A DNA stretch of 64,000 nucleotides from Glutamicibacter uratoxydans (GTDB taxonomy: Bacteria; Actinomycetota; Actinomycetes; Actinomycetales; Micrococcaceae). Shown here piece by piece: positions 1 to 10,323 of this stretch (position 1 is its first letter; each line of letters opens with the position of its first letter). The translations under genes and the position numbers were made by a program. The stretch spans positions 1 to 64,000 of the forward strand of contig NZ_BJNY01000014.1 of NCBI RefSeq assembly GCF_006539925.1. The letters are read 5' to 3'. The notes under the pieces were generated by a model, which saw only the letters and a list, made by a program, of their open reading frames with translations, was not told the DNA's origin and ran no database searches.

Positions 1-1
1 G

Positions 2-973
2 CCACGCGAGCAGAAGAAATTTGAAGATCCACAGGCACAGGCTCCTCGCGCCCACAACCCGGGCGATCTTCGTATCTCGAACCGTGCTGACCGCGCCCAG
101 TCTCCAGAAATCGATGAGGATGTCACCGGTAAGGAGTTGGACCGCGTCGCTCGCGCCCAGCTGCGTTACCTTGAAGACCGCTCAGCATCATGGGTTGCCA
201 AGCACCTAGTCATGGCAGGGCGTCTGCTGGAAGAAGATCCAGAGCTTGCCTACGAACACACCCTGGCAGCCTCACGCCGTGGCGGCCGTGTAGCGGTAGT
301 CCGCGAAGCCGTCGGCATTGCCGCATACCACGCAGGCAAATATGCAGATGCATTGCGTGAGCTGCGCACCCATCGCCGTATTTCAGGTTCTGACTACAAC
401 CTGCCATTGATCGCCGACTCCCTGCGCGGCCTAGGCCGCGTCGAGAAGGCTATCGAGTTGGCGCAGTCCGAGGAATGCGCGAACCTGGAGCCAGCAGTCA
501 AGGTCGAGATGCAGATTGTTGCCGCCGGCAGCTACGCTGATCTGGGCAAACTGGATCAGGCCTTGGCTGAGCTGGAATCATTGGAACAGCTGGACTTCAA
601 CCGCGCCTTCTCCTTCAGCCCTCGCCTGTTCGCAGTTTATGCAGAGCTGCTGGCTGCTGCTGGCCGCTCTGAAGAAGCTGCCCGCTGGGAAAAGCAGGTA
701 GCTGTAGCCGAACGCGCATTGGGCATCGAAGAAGAGACCGAGTCCTTCATCGTCGATCTGGCCCCAGAGATGGATGAGGAAGAGGAAACTCCTCGTGCAC
801 GCGATCTCGTTGAAGCAGACCAGGACGCCGACGCCGAGGAAGCACCGGAAGCTGACGATGCTGCCGAGCAGACTGGCATCGATGAAGAGGACGGCCTGAA
901 CGAGGTCCCTGCAACAGATGAAGCAGCTGAATCGGAGGCTGTCCAGGCAGCCGAGGACAGCGAAGAGAACTAG
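2..973 (+). CDS. TPR-repeat protein with acidic tail (5' partial)
   Basis: The frame is open from the first bases of the window, so the true start lies upstream; 323 residues are visible. The middle part is helical and alanine/leucine-rich with repeated E-LA/A-Y spacing typical of tetratricopeptide repeats. The last ~70 residues are strongly acidic (runs such as DEEEE). Its place directly before a NagD-like phosphatase and tlyA matches Mycobacterium tuberculosis Rv1691, a TPR protein of unknown function. TPR domains usually bind protein partners, but no partner or process can be read from the sequence. The downstream gene follows after 57 bases, so co-transcription is likely. Confidence 0.8.
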   Translation, partial: PREQKKFEDPQAQAPRAHNPGDLRISNRADRAQSPEIDEDVTGKELDRVARAQLRYLEDRSASWVAKHLVMAGRLLEEDPELAYEHTLAASRRGGRVAVVREAVGIAAYHAGKYADALRELRTHRRISGSDYNLPLIADSLRGLGRVEKAIELAQSEECANLEPAVKVEMQIVAAGSYADLGKLDQALAELESLEQLDFNRAFSFSPRLFAVYAELLAAAGRSEEAARWEKQVAVAERALGIEEETESFIVDLAPEMDEEEETPRARDLVEADQDADAEEAPEADDAAEQTGIDEEDGLNEVPATDEAAESEAVQAAEDSEEN

Positions 974-1030
974 TACACCGTAGACTCGCAGTAGTACTAG
1001 TTAGCTTCAAGAAGTAGGAACCACCACCAC

Positions 1031-2047
1031 ATGCTGATCTCCGGATTTGATGCTGTGCTCTCCGACCTGGACGGCGTCGTCTACGCCGGCCCGGACCCGA
1101 TCGAAGACGCAGTTGAATCGCTGAATACCTTGGCTGAAGTCAACGTTGCGCACGCGTTCATTACGAACAATGCGGGGCGTTCGCCAATGTCTGTCGCCGC
1201 CCATCTGCGCAAGCTGGGTGTGAAGACCAGCGCGGAGCAGGTCTTCGGCTCGGCAGATGCTGGAGCCGAGCTCTTGGCCCGCGAGTTGAATCCGGGCAGC
1301 AAGGTGTTGGTTGTCGGGTCCCCGTACCTGCGTGAATGCATCGCGGTGCGGGGCCTTGAAGTGGTCGAATCCCATCTGGACGAGCCCGTGGCGGTCATCC
1401 AGGGATTCGACCCGGACGTCTCCTGGAATGACCTCGCCCAGGCATCCTACGCCATTAACAACGGGGCAAAATGGGTGGCGACGAACACCGACCTGACAAT
1501 TCCGCGCGCCGAGGGCATCGCCCCGGGCAACGGATCATTGGTTCATGCGGTCAAGCTTGCCACCGGTGTGACCCCGCGGGTAGCGGGCAAGCCGGAATCC
1601 TACCTTTTCACGCGCGCTGCAGACCGTCTGGATGCCAAGCGTCCGCTGGTTCTCGGGGACCGCCTGGACACCGACATCCTCGGCGGCTTCCACGCGGGCT
1701 TCTCCACTGCGTTGGTGCTCACCGGCGTGGATACCCCGCAGACCGCACTGGGCGCACCGGTGCAGGAGCGCCCCAACTACCTGATCTCCACTCTTGCCGA
1801 CATCTATCGGCCGTATCCAACCATCAAGGTGCTCGGCTACGGAGTGCAGGTCGGCGACACCGTGGCCCGCATCAAGGACGGCTCGATTCAAGTAGACGGC
1901 AACGAATCAGACTTGAACGCTTGGCGCGCCGCCTGCCATGCCTGGTGGCTGGCACATCCCCGCCAGCAGACCCACCAGAGTCCAGACATCGAATTCACTT
2001 CCCGAGGGCTGCAGATGCTGCGCCGCAAGACGGGGGAGAACGCATGA
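1031..2047 (+). CDS. HAD-superfamily (NagD-like) phosphatase
   Basis: A 338-residue member of HAD subclass IIA. The catalytic motif DLDG is at residues 12-15 (D12 nucleophile, D14 general acid), followed by the TNN motif (FITNNAGRS) and a late VLGDRLDTD acidic motif that binds magnesium. The last ~75 residues extend past the HAD fold and are also seen in actinobacterial relatives. The orthologous position in M. tuberculosis is Rv1692, described as a glycerol-3-phosphate phosphatase, so a small sugar- or glycerol-phosphate is the likely substrate; this is inferred from synteny. The ATG is preceded by a purine-rich GAAGTAGGA. The stop overlaps the next start (ATGA). Confidence 0.85.
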   Translation: MLISGFDAVLSDLDGVVYAGPDPIEDAVESLNTLAEVNVAHAFITNNAGRSPMSVAAHLRKLGVKTSAEQVFGSADAGAELLARELNPGSKVLVVGSPYLRECIAVRGLEVVESHLDEPVAVIQGFDPDVSWNDLAQASYAINNGAKWVATNTDLTIPRAEGIAPGNGSLVHAVKLATGVTPRVAGKPESYLFTRAADRLDAKRPLVLGDRLDTDILGGFHAGFSTALVLTGVDTPQTALGAPVQERPNYLISTLADIYRPYPTIKVLGYGVQVGDTVARIKDGSIQVDGNESDLNAWRAACHAWWLAHPRQQTHQSPDIEFTSRGLQMLRRKTGENA

Positions 2048-2244
2048 GCCAGTTCGGAGCAGCTGGGATTCCCAGCCCACGGGATCCGCGTCCCGCCGCC
2101 CCTGTACGGCGCCTAGATGAACATGAACTTGAATCTGCCTTGTCTTCGCTGGCAGACCACGACGTCACCGAGCATGCCCGGATCTACGAATCATTGTTGG
2201 AAGGGCTGCAGCAGGAGCTGAACAGTTCGGAGCATGGAGCATGA
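2044..2244 (+). CDS. small conserved protein between phosphatase and tlyA
   Basis: A 66-residue frame, joined to both neighbours by ATGA overlaps, which makes translational coupling likely and supports it as a real gene. The N-terminus is rich in proline, alanine and glycine. Residues ~25-60 are predicted helical and acidic (ELESALSSLADHDVTEHARI). A small gene occupies the same position in M. tuberculosis (Rv1693). Function is unknown. Its tight packing between the phosphatase and the rRNA methyltransferase gene suggests one polycistronic unit but does not reveal a role. Confidence 0.75.
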   Translation: MSQFGAAGIPSPRDPRPAAPVRRLDEHELESALSSLADHDVTEHARIYESLLEGLQQELNSSEHGA

Positions 2245-3053
2245 GCAGGCTGGACCAGGAACTGGTAGCCAGGGGGCTTGCACGCTCTCGAACTGAAGCC
2301 GCGAAGCTGATCGAAGCCCAGCGCGTCACGCTCAGCGGCGTACTGTGCACCAAAGCTTCCAAGAAGGTCGAGCCCGAGGCAGTACTTGAAGTCATCGCGG
2401 CGCAGGGCGAAGAATACGTCTCCCGCGCAGGGCACAAGCTTGCCGGGGCACTAGATGTATTCACGACTATTTCCCCAGAAGGCTTGCGCTGTTTGGACGC
2501 GGGCGCGTCGACCGGTGGATTCACCGATGTGCTGCTGCGCCGCGGAGCACGGCAAGTCGTCGCGGCAGACGTCGGACATGGGCAGTTGGTTGACCAGATC
2601 CGAGAGGACCGCCGCGTCGTGGTCCTTGAAGGATTGAATGTCCGGTACCTGGAGCCATCAGATATTGGTGGAGTTGTCGACCTGGTAGTAGCCGATTTGT
2701 CATTCATTTCGCTGACCTTGGTGCTCGATGCCCTCGCGGGCGCGACCAAACCCGGCGGCTCGCTGGTGCTCATGGTCAAGCCCCAATTCGAAGTGGGACG
2801 CGGACATCTGAACCGCACCGGCGTGGTGACCGACCCGCAGCTGCGCCGCAGCGCGGTGGAAGCGGTGATCGCCAAGGCGAAGAGCGCAGGATTGACGCTA
2901 CGCGGACTGGCCCGCAGCCCACTGGCCGGGCAGGACGGCAACGCTGAATTCTTCCTCTGGCTCGCAGCCCCGGGGTCGGCGCAAGGAGCTCAAGAAGCTA
3001 CCGAAGATGACGTGGCAAACTCTGCAATGCTACAGAGCGTTGACTATTCTTAG
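2241..3053 (+). CDS. tlyA: TlyA family rRNA 2'-O-methyltransferase
   Basis: A 270-residue protein. Residues 2-60 form an S4 RNA-binding domain (SRLDQELVARG). Residues ~60-250 form an FtsJ-like SAM-dependent methyltransferase with the SAM loop DAGASTGGFTD at 86-96. Likely catalytic residues are K66 in SRAGHKL, D in VVADLSF and K in LMVKPQFE. TlyA proteins 2'-O-methylate cytidines in 16S (C1409) and, in many actinobacteria, 23S (C1920) rRNA; loss gives capreomycin resistance in mycobacteria. Length and both domains suggest the long type that modifies both subunits, by family knowledge. The start overlaps the previous gene by ATGA. Confidence 0.93.
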   Translation: MSRLDQELVARGLARSRTEAAKLIEAQRVTLSGVLCTKASKKVEPEAVLEVIAAQGEEYVSRAGHKLAGALDVFTTISPEGLRCLDAGASTGGFTDVLLRRGARQVVAADVGHGQLVDQIREDRRVVVLEGLNVRYLEPSDIGGVVDLVVADLSFISLTLVLDALAGATKPGGSLVLMVKPQFEVGRGHLNRTGVVTDPQLRRSAVEAVIAKAKSAGLTLRGLARSPLAGQDGNAEFFLWLAAPGSAQGAQEATEDDVANSAMLQSVDYS

Positions 3054-3140
3054 AACTGTTGCGGCAAGACCTGCTGGTTAATGCAGGTCCCAGCGCGGCA
3101 GACCTGACGCACCCATCATCGTTGAGAGGGGCACACCGCC

Positions 3141-4175
3141 TTGCGCCGAATCCTTGTCTTCACCCACACCGGCCGTAGGGACGCGGTAGTCGCCACCCTT
3201 GAAACCTGCTCCCTGCTTTCAGCCGCCGGGATCGTTCCGGTCATGCGGGCCAAAGACCAGGCCGCGTTGACCCAGGCAGTGGGCGAACCAGTGCCGGGGG
3301 TACAGATCCTGGATGTGGACTGCCAGCTCGACGACATCGACCTCGGGGTGGTGCTGGGCGGCGACGGTTCGGTGCTGCGCGCGGCAGAACTGGTCCGCGA
3401 TGCAGCCCTGCCGCTGGTGGGCGTAAACCTTGGACATGTCGGCTTCCTTGCAGAGGCGGAGCGCAGCGAACTGGAAGCCACCGTGGCCGCCATCGTCAAC
3501 GGAAGCTACACGGTCGAAGAGCGCATGACCATCGAGGTCAAGGTCTGGGCGGACAACGTGTGCCTGGCCGAAACCTGGGCGCTGAACGAGGCCGCAGTGG
3601 AGAAGGCCAACCGCGAACGCATGGTCGAGGTAGTCATCGAAGTCGACGGGCGCCCGATCTCCACCTTCGGCTGCGACGGCGTCGTGATGGCAACGCCTAC
3701 CGGTTCCACCGCCTACTCGTTTTCCGCCGGAGGGCCCGTTGTCTGGCCGGATGTTGCGGCGCTGATCATGGTGCCGATCTCCGCCCATGCCCTGTTCGCC
3801 AAGCCGCTGGTTGTTTCCCCGACCTCCACCATGGCCGTTGAAATGCTCACCCGCACCGACGCCACTGCTGTGCTGTGGTGCGATGGGCGCCGCACACTGG
3901 ATCTGCCGCCGGGAGCGCGAATTGAGGTCACCCGCAGCGCCACTCCAGTGCGCCTGGCGCGCATGAACACCACCCCATTCTCCGAACGCCTGGTCAACAA
4001 ATTCGAGCTCCCGATCACCGGATGGCGCGGCCCAGCCAAGGAAGACAAGCGGCGGACTGCTACCACCGCGCTGCCGGTGATCGTGCCCGGCATGCAAAGC
4101 GTCGAGCCGCACCATAAGGACGAACCGAGCATTCCGATGGTTGGCCGCCCCGAGGACTCGTCGCAGGAGCACTAG
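3141..4175 (+). CDS. nadK: NAD kinase
   Basis: A 344-residue ATP/polyphosphate-NAD kinase that makes NADP. Visible family motifs are GGDG at residues 73-76, NLGHVGFLAE, and TPTGSTAYSFSAGGP, which together form the NAD- and phosphate-donor-binding site. The ~60 residues after the conserved fold are a hydrophilic tail absent from shorter homologues. The start is TTG, chosen because GAGAGGGG lies about 10 bases upstream and the first residues (MRRILVFTHTGR) match the first beta strand of the family. The order tlyA-nadK-recN is conserved in actinobacteria. Confidence 0.92.
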   Translation: MRRILVFTHTGRRDAVVATLETCSLLSAAGIVPVMRAKDQAALTQAVGEPVPGVQILDVDCQLDDIDLGVVLGGDGSVLRAAELVRDAALPLVGVNLGHVGFLAEAERSELEATVAAIVNGSYTVEERMTIEVKVWADNVCLAETWALNEAAVEKANRERMVEVVIEVDGRPISTFGCDGVVMATPTGSTAYSFSAGGPVVWPDVAALIMVPISAHALFAKPLVVSPTSTMAVEMLTRTDATAVLWCDGRRTLDLPPGARIEVTRSATPVRLARMNTTPFSERLVNKFELPITGWRGPAKEDKRRTATTALPVIVPGMQSVEPHHKDEPSIPMVGRPEDSSQEH

Positions 4176-4209
4176 CACCGTCCGAGACTGCGCCACGAGT
4201 TTTCCACAT

Positions 4210-4279
4210 GTTCGAATGTAGCTACGAAACTGCGCTTAGAACACATATACTAATCCTGCACGATCGAACATGAACTCGA
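4210..4279 (+). promoter_or_regulatory. recN promoter with LexA (SOS) box
   Basis: The 120-base gap before recN contains a -10-like TATACT at 4246-4251. TCGAACATGAACTCGA at 4264-4279 matches the actinobacterial SOS box TCGAAC-N4-GTTCGA with 10 of 12 defined bases and would sit at or just after the transcription start. A further perfect half-site GTTCGA lies at 4210-4215, upstream of the -10. No good -35 was seen. recN is a classic SOS gene, so LexA control is expected. The box is seen in the sequence; its function is inferred. Confidence 0.55.
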
Positions 4280-4295
4280 CTTTCGGGAGCAGGCC

Positions 4296-6050
4296 ATGAT
4301 TCAGGAAATCTCGATCTCCAACCTCGGCGTCATCACCAACGCCACCCTTCCACTGGGACCGGGGCTCACCGTTGTCACCGGCGAAACCGGCGCGGGCAAG
4401 ACCATGGTGATCACTGCGCTTTCGCTGCTGCTCGGGCGGCGTGCCGATGCAGGCGCGGTGCGCAACGGCGCTGACCACGCGCTGGCTGAGGCCGTGGTGC
4501 ATCTGGATCCCGACCATCACGTACTTGATGCGGCGGCGCAGGCCGGCGCGTTCATAGAGCCCGCTGACGGATGCAGCGAGCTGCTGCTGTCCCGTTCGCT
4601 ATCCTCCCAAGGTCGCTCCCGCGCCACCGTAGGCGGACGCAGCGCGCCGGTGGGCCTGCTGGCCGAGCTGGGGCAGGAGCTGGTTGCTGTGCATGGCCAG
4701 TCCGACCAGATCAGGCTCAAGGACCCCGGCGCCCAGCGGGACGCACTGGACCGTTTTGCGGGTTCTTCCCTGGCCCGCACGCTGAGCAGCTACCAGCGCA
4801 ACTACCGGCTGTGGCGTGCCGCTGCCAAGGAGCTGGCCTCGCTGAAGCAGGATTCCCGCAACCGCGTGCGTGAAGCAGAGAACCTGCGCTTGGCGCTTGA
4901 TGAAATCGACTCGCTTGATCCGCAGCCGGGCGAGGACGAAGCATTGCGCGAGCAGTCGATCAAGCTGGGCAATATCGAGTCGCTGCGCAACGCAAGCCTG
5001 CAAGCCCAATCGGTGCTTGATTCAGAGGACTTCGAGAACCCCGGTGTGACAACCCTGGTTGAAACCGTCCGGTCGGTGCTTGCGCAGGCCAGCGGCGACG
5101 ACGCGGCGCTGGCAGGATTTGCCGAGCGGGCCGCGGAACTGGGAATTCTTGCCGCCGAGCTCTCAAGTGACCTGAGCGGCTATGTCGCCGACTTGGATGA
5201 AGAAGGCCCGGAGCTGCTGGCCCAGATCGAGTCCCGCCGGGCGGAGCTTAGCAAGCTGATGCGCAAATATGCTCCAAGCATTGACGAAGTGATCGCCTGG
5301 GCCGAGGCTTCGCGCAAGCGCCTTGACGAGCTGGGGGGAGACGACTCGCGTATCGAGGAGCTCGAAGCTGAAGTGGTTGTCCTCGAACAGAAAGTCGCTG
5401 CGCTGTCCTCCGACCTCAGCGACGCCCGCCGTAGGGCGGCCAAGAAGTTGGCTACTAGGGTCTCCGCGGAACTTACGGCTCTGGCGATGCCTGATGCGAA
5501 GCTTGTTATCGAAGTCAACGAGCTCGAAGAACCGGGGGCCTTCGGCCAGGATGCCGTTGCCATGCTGCTGGCCCCGCATGCGGGCGCTGTGCCGCGGCCG
5601 CTGGGCAAGGGCGCCAGCGGCGGTGAGCTGTCCCGCGTCATGCTCGCGATCGAAGTGGTGCTGGCTGCCGTAGACCCGGTGCCGACATTCGTCTTTGACG
5701 AAGTCGACCAGGGCGTCGGCGGCAAGGCCGCGGTGAGCATTGGCGAGCGCTTGGCCATGCTGGCACGCCACGTACAGGTCATTGTCGTGACTCACCTGCC
5801 GCAGGTGGCCGCCTATGCGGATCGCCATATTCGCGTCATCAAAAATTCGAATGCCAAATCGAACGCAGGTGCAGGATTCACCGCCAGCGATGTGATCATG
5901 CTCGATGAGCAGGACAGGGTGCGTGAGTTGGCGCGCATGCTGGCGGGGCAGGAAGAATCCGATACAGCCCAGGCCCACGCCGAAGAGCTGTTGTCTGAAG
6001 CTCAGAGGTTAGTGTCTTCGCTCACCGAGCAGCCTGCTAAAAAGTCCTAA
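4296..6050 (+). CDS. recN: DNA repair protein RecN
   Basis: A 584-residue SMC-like ATPase acting in double-strand-break repair. The Walker A GETGAGKT is at residues 29-36. A long coiled-coil region with many glutamate/leucine residues occupies ~160-380. The ABC signature GASGGELSRVMLAIE and Walker B FDEVDQGVGG lie near residue 440-475, followed by the switch histidine in VVTHLPQVA. Length is normal for the family. The ATG follows GGGAGCAGG. In M. tuberculosis two genes (steA and mctB) lie between recN and pyrG; here pyrG follows directly after ~107 bases. Confidence 0.95.
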   Translation: MIQEISISNLGVITNATLPLGPGLTVVTGETGAGKTMVITALSLLLGRRADAGAVRNGADHALAEAVVHLDPDHHVLDAAAQAGAFIEPADGCSELLLSRSLSSQGRSRATVGGRSAPVGLLAELGQELVAVHGQSDQIRLKDPGAQRDALDRFAGSSLARTLSSYQRNYRLWRAAAKELASLKQDSRNRVREAENLRLALDEIDSLDPQPGEDEALREQSIKLGNIESLRNASLQAQSVLDSEDFENPGVTTLVETVRSVLAQASGDDAALAGFAERAAELGILAAELSSDLSGYVADLDEEGPELLAQIESRRAELSKLMRKYAPSIDEVIAWAEASRKRLDELGGDDSRIEELEAEVVVLEQKVAALSSDLSDARRRAAKKLATRVSAELTALAMPDAKLVIEVNELEEPGAFGQDAVAMLLAPHAGAVPRPLGKGASGGELSRVMLAIEVVLAAVDPVPTFVFDEVDQGVGGKAAVSIGERLAMLARHVQVIVVTHLPQVAAYADRHIRVIKNSNAKSNAGAGFTASDVIMLDEQDRVRELARMLAGQEESDTAQAHAEELLSEAQRLVSSLTEQPAKKS

Positions 6051-6151
6051 ATGACGCGGTCGTCAGGCAAATTCGGGTGCGTGCTAGGGCAATGCCGAAG
6101 TGTGCACTACAGTGAATGTGGATGTTTATTGTTGGAATGGTGATAGGATGA

Positions 6152-7843
<1,692 letters not shown>

Positions 7844-7888
7844 CAGATAGCATCAGCTGGGACCCGGTACAACGGTAGTTTCAGCAGG

Positions 7889-7922
7889 GCAGCGCGCCGG
7901 TCAATCATGACCGGCGCGCTGC
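7889..7922 (+). terminator. terminator after pyrG
   Basis: A perfect 15-bp inverted repeat (left arm GCAGCGCGCCGGTCA at 7889-7903, right arm 7908-7922) with a 4-base loop lies 45 bases after the pyrG stop. Only a short T stretch (ATTT) follows, as is common in high-GC actinobacteria. Confidence 0.8.
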
Positions 7923-7975
7923 TGATTTAAGCTTGAAATAGTCAATAAGAGAACGAAGCAGTCCAGGGGGCACGC

Positions 7976-8617
7976 GTGAGCAAGCAACAGGTAGCCGACG
8001 AATTTTCAGACCGCGAGCTGGTAGCCCGAGAAACTGTCTATCAGGGGCGGATCTGGGACGTTTTGCACGACACAGTCCAGCTGTCGCCTAGTTCGCGCAT
8101 CGAGCGGGACTATATCAGCCATCCCGGAGCGGTATGCGTCCTGGTTCTGGATGAGCAGGACCGCGTCTTGATGATCAACCAGTACCGACACCCGGTTGCC
8201 ATGAGGCTGTGGGAGCTGCCAGCAGGACTGCTCGACGTCGCCGGAGAGCCGCCGCTGGAGGCAGCCAAGCGCGAACTCTGGGAAGAAGCCGACCGCACCG
8301 CCGACCAGTGGTCGGTATTAACTGACATCTTCCTGAGCCCAGGATCCTCCTCAGAAGCCATTCGCATCTACTTGGCTCGCGGGGTGCATCTGGTTCCTGA
8401 AGACCAGCGCCATACCCGTACTGACGAAGAAGCGGAGATGGTGACCGCCTGGGTGCCGTTGGATGATGCTGTTGCCCAAATTCTTGCAGGAAAGATCCAC
8501 AACCCAGCCGCGGCAGTAGGACTGCTCGCGGCCCAGGCGGCCCGCGCGGTGAACTACGAAACCCTGCGTGATGCTCGGGAGCCTTTCGACGTACACCCAG
8601 GCCTGCGCGGACAATAG
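7976..8617 (+). CDS. Nudix hydrolase, ADP-ribose pyrophosphatase type
   Basis: A 213-residue Nudix protein. The Nudix region is GLLDVAGEPPLEAAKREL followed by WEEAD at about residues 82-105, with the metal-binding REL-EE glutamates present. The preceding segment (INQYRHPVAMRLWELPAG) is typical of ADP-ribose/ADP-sugar pyrophosphatases. M. tuberculosis Rv1700, at the same position after pyrG, is an ADP-ribose pyrophosphatase, which supports the assignment by synteny. The GTG start is preceded by AGGGGG. xerD follows after 12 bases. Confidence 0.88.
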   Translation: MSKQQVADEFSDRELVARETVYQGRIWDVLHDTVQLSPSSRIERDYISHPGAVCVLVLDEQDRVLMINQYRHPVAMRLWELPAGLLDVAGEPPLEAAKRELWEEADRTADQWSVLTDIFLSPGSSSEAIRIYLARGVHLVPEDQRHTRTDEEAEMVTAWVPLDDAVAQILAGKIHNPAAAVGLLAAQAARAVNYETLRDAREPFDVHPGLRGQ

Positions 8618-8629
8618 CAGGGCTTCGAG

Positions 8630-9553
8630 ATGGAAGATGAATTGGGCCTTGCGCTGAGGCGCTATCTGCAGCACCTGGCCATCGAACGCGGATTGGCCGA
8701 GAACACGCTTGCTTCCTATCGGCGGGACCTGACCCGCTATTTATCGGCCCTAGCTCAAGCCGGGGTGGACCGTCCTGCCCAGATCACCGAAGGTCTCATC
8801 AACGGCTACCTGCAGCAGCTGGCACGCGGGGATGAAGAACACCCGGCTTTGGGCGCGCGTTCGGTGGCGCGGCATACCGTCGCGATTCGCCAGCTGCACA
8901 AGTATTGGGAGCTGGAAGGGATCTGCACGCCGAGCCCTGCCCGCGAGGTGCAGCCTCCGGCAGTGGGACAATCGCTGCCCAAGGCGATTTCGATTGCCGA
9001 GGTGACGCGCATTCTGGACTCGATCTCCCTTGAAACCCCTTCGGGGCTGCGCGATCGGGCGATGCTGGAGTTCCTCTATTCAACTGGGGCGCGCATTTCG
9101 GAAGTCGTTGCACTGGATGTCGATGACCTGCACTTCGCCCAGGATGCGGTGGTGCGGCTTTTCGGCAAGGGGTCCAAGGAAAGGGTGGTGCCGGTAGGCA
9201 GCTATGCGCAGCGTGCGGTCAGCGACTATCTGGTGCGTTCCCGCCCAGGCCTTGCTTCCAAGGGGAAAGGCACCCCTGCGCTGTTCCTGAACCAGCGCGG
9301 AGGAAGAATATCCCGCCAATCGGTGTGGATGATCTTGTCCAAGGCCGCCGCCCAGGCAGGAATTACCGCAGAAGTTTCCCCGCATACGCTGCGCCATTCT
9401 TTTGCCACCCACCTTTTGGAGGGTGGAGCGGATGTGAGAGTAGTGCAGGAGCTGCTGGGGCATGCCTCGGTCACCACTACTCAGATCTACACGAAGGTAA
9501 GCGTTGATTCGCTGCGTGAGGCTTACCAGTTGGCGCACCCGCGCGTAAACTAG
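8630..9553 (+). CDS. xerD: site-specific tyrosine recombinase XerD
   Basis: A 307-residue tyrosine recombinase that, with XerC, resolves chromosome dimers at dif. The N-terminal SAM-like core-binding domain covers ~5-95. The catalytic domain shows the first arginine in STGARISEVVALDVDDL, the lysine in GKGSKER, the HTLRH box, the second histidine in LLGHASVTTTQIY and the nucleophilic tyrosine just after. The full RKHRHY set is therefore present and the length is normal. The position after the ADP-ribose Nudix gene matches M. tuberculosis Rv1701. The 3' end hosts the promoter of the next gene. Confidence 0.94.
   Translation: MEDELGLALRRYLQHLAIERGLAENTLASYRRDLTRYLSALAQAGVDRPAQITEGLINGYLQQLARGDEEHPALGARSVARHTVAIRQLHKYWELEGICTPSPAREVQPPAVGQSLPKAISIAEVTRILDSISLETPSGLRDRAMLEFLYSTGARISEVVALDVDDLHFAQDAVVRLFGKGSKERVVPVGSYAQRAVSDYLVRSRPGLASKGKGTPALFLNQRGGRISRQSVWMILSKAAAQAGITAEVSPHTLRHSFATHLLEGGADVRVVQELLGHASVTTTQIYTKVSVDSLREAYQLAHPRVN
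9523..9551 (+). promoter_or_regulatory. promoter inside xerD 3' end giving a leaderless mRNA
   Basis: TTACCA (9523-9528), a 17-base spacer and TAAACT (9546-9551) make a good sigma-70-type promoter within the last codons of xerD. The ATG of the next gene begins 6 bases after the -10 box, where transcription would start. No Shine-Dalgarno sequence is present. A leaderless transcript is therefore predicted. Confidence 0.6.
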
Positions 9554-9557
9554 CCCC

Positions 9558-10064
9558 ATGAGCGAGCAATCCACCGACCCCAAAGCAGTAGTCCTAGCCC
9601 TTGTCCTGCGGGAAATTCATGGCACGCAGCAGGTCCTGCTGGGGCGAAAGCTCACCGGTTTTGGCGCCGGAAATGTGGTGGCCCCCGGTGGGAAGGTCGA
9701 ACCGGGGGAGAGCGCCCGGCAGGCAGCTGCGCGCGAGCTGGCCGAAGAGACGTCGCTGAGTACGCCGGCTGAGCTATTGATGCACAGGGCCACGGTACTG
9801 TTCCGTTTCCCTGCCCGCCCGGCCTCGGATATGGACTGCGAAGTGTTCACCGCTCATGAATTCAGCGGCACGCCGCGCCCCAGCAGCGAGCTTGACGCGC
9901 GATGGTACGACGTAGAAGACCTGCCGCTGGACCAGATGTGGCAGGACGCCGACCACTGGCTGCCGAAGATCGTTCACGGCGAACAGTTCACCGCGACGGT
10001 GGTCATGGCCGAGGACAACCTCGGTGTGCAGCGGGTGGAATTCAATGATTGGCAGCAGCCGTAG
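9558..10064 (+). CDS. Nudix hydrolase, MutT/8-oxo-dGTPase-like
   Basis: A 168-residue Nudix hydrolase. The box GGKVEPGESARQAAARELAE continuing to ETSL fits GX5EX7REUXEE perfectly at about residues 37-60. The overall pattern (VLALVLRE, LLGRKLTGFGAGNVVAPGG) resembles the MTH1-like purine nucleotide cleaners, so 8-oxo-dGTP or a related oxidised nucleotide is the likely substrate; specificity is inferred. The start has no ribosome-binding site but lies 6 bases after a -10 box. Its 3' end overlaps the convergent Xre gene by 23 bases. Confidence 0.85.
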   Translation: MSEQSTDPKAVVLALVLREIHGTQQVLLGRKLTGFGAGNVVAPGGKVEPGESARQAAARELAEETSLSTPAELLMHRATVLFRFPARPASDMDCEVFTAHEFSGTPRPSSELDARWYDVEDLPLDQMWQDADHWLPKIVHGEQFTATVVMAEDNLGVQRVEFNDWQQP

Positions 10065-10323
10065 TTTCAGCCAGTTCTCCGCTGGGACCAGTCTCTGCAA
10101 CGGCGTCCGGCTGCGTGTCGTCCGGTTCGTAAACCAGAAGGTCTCCGGGCTGGCAGTCGAGCACCTCGCACAGGGACTGCAAGGTCGTGAAGCGCACAGC
10201 TTTGGCCCTGCCGTTTTTCAGCACGGCCAAGTTCGCAGGGGTGATTCCGATGCGCGATGCCAGTTCGCCAACCGCCATTTTGCGCCGGGCCAGCATGACG
10301 TCGATGTCTACGCGGATTGCCAC
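10042..10323 (-). CDS. small Xre-family HTH regulator
   Basis: A 93-residue Cro/C1-type DNA-binding protein. The helix-turn-helix occupies ~12-66: MLARRKMAVGELASRIGI, then ITPANLAVLKNGRA, then LCEVLDCQPGDLL, the typical ending of YozG-like regulators. The rest is a short acidic tail. The GTG start shares its G with the TAG stop of the upstream DUF2975 gene, so the two are translationally coupled. A longer frame through the DUF2975 gene exists but is not the gene. Pairs of DUF2975 membrane protein and YozG-like regulator are common in Gram-positive bacteria. Confidence 0.85.
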   Translation of the reverse strand: MAIRVDIDVMLARRKMAVGELASRIGITPANLAVLKNGRAKAVRFTTLQSLCEVLDCQPGDLLVYEPDDTQPDAVAETGPSGELAETTAAANH

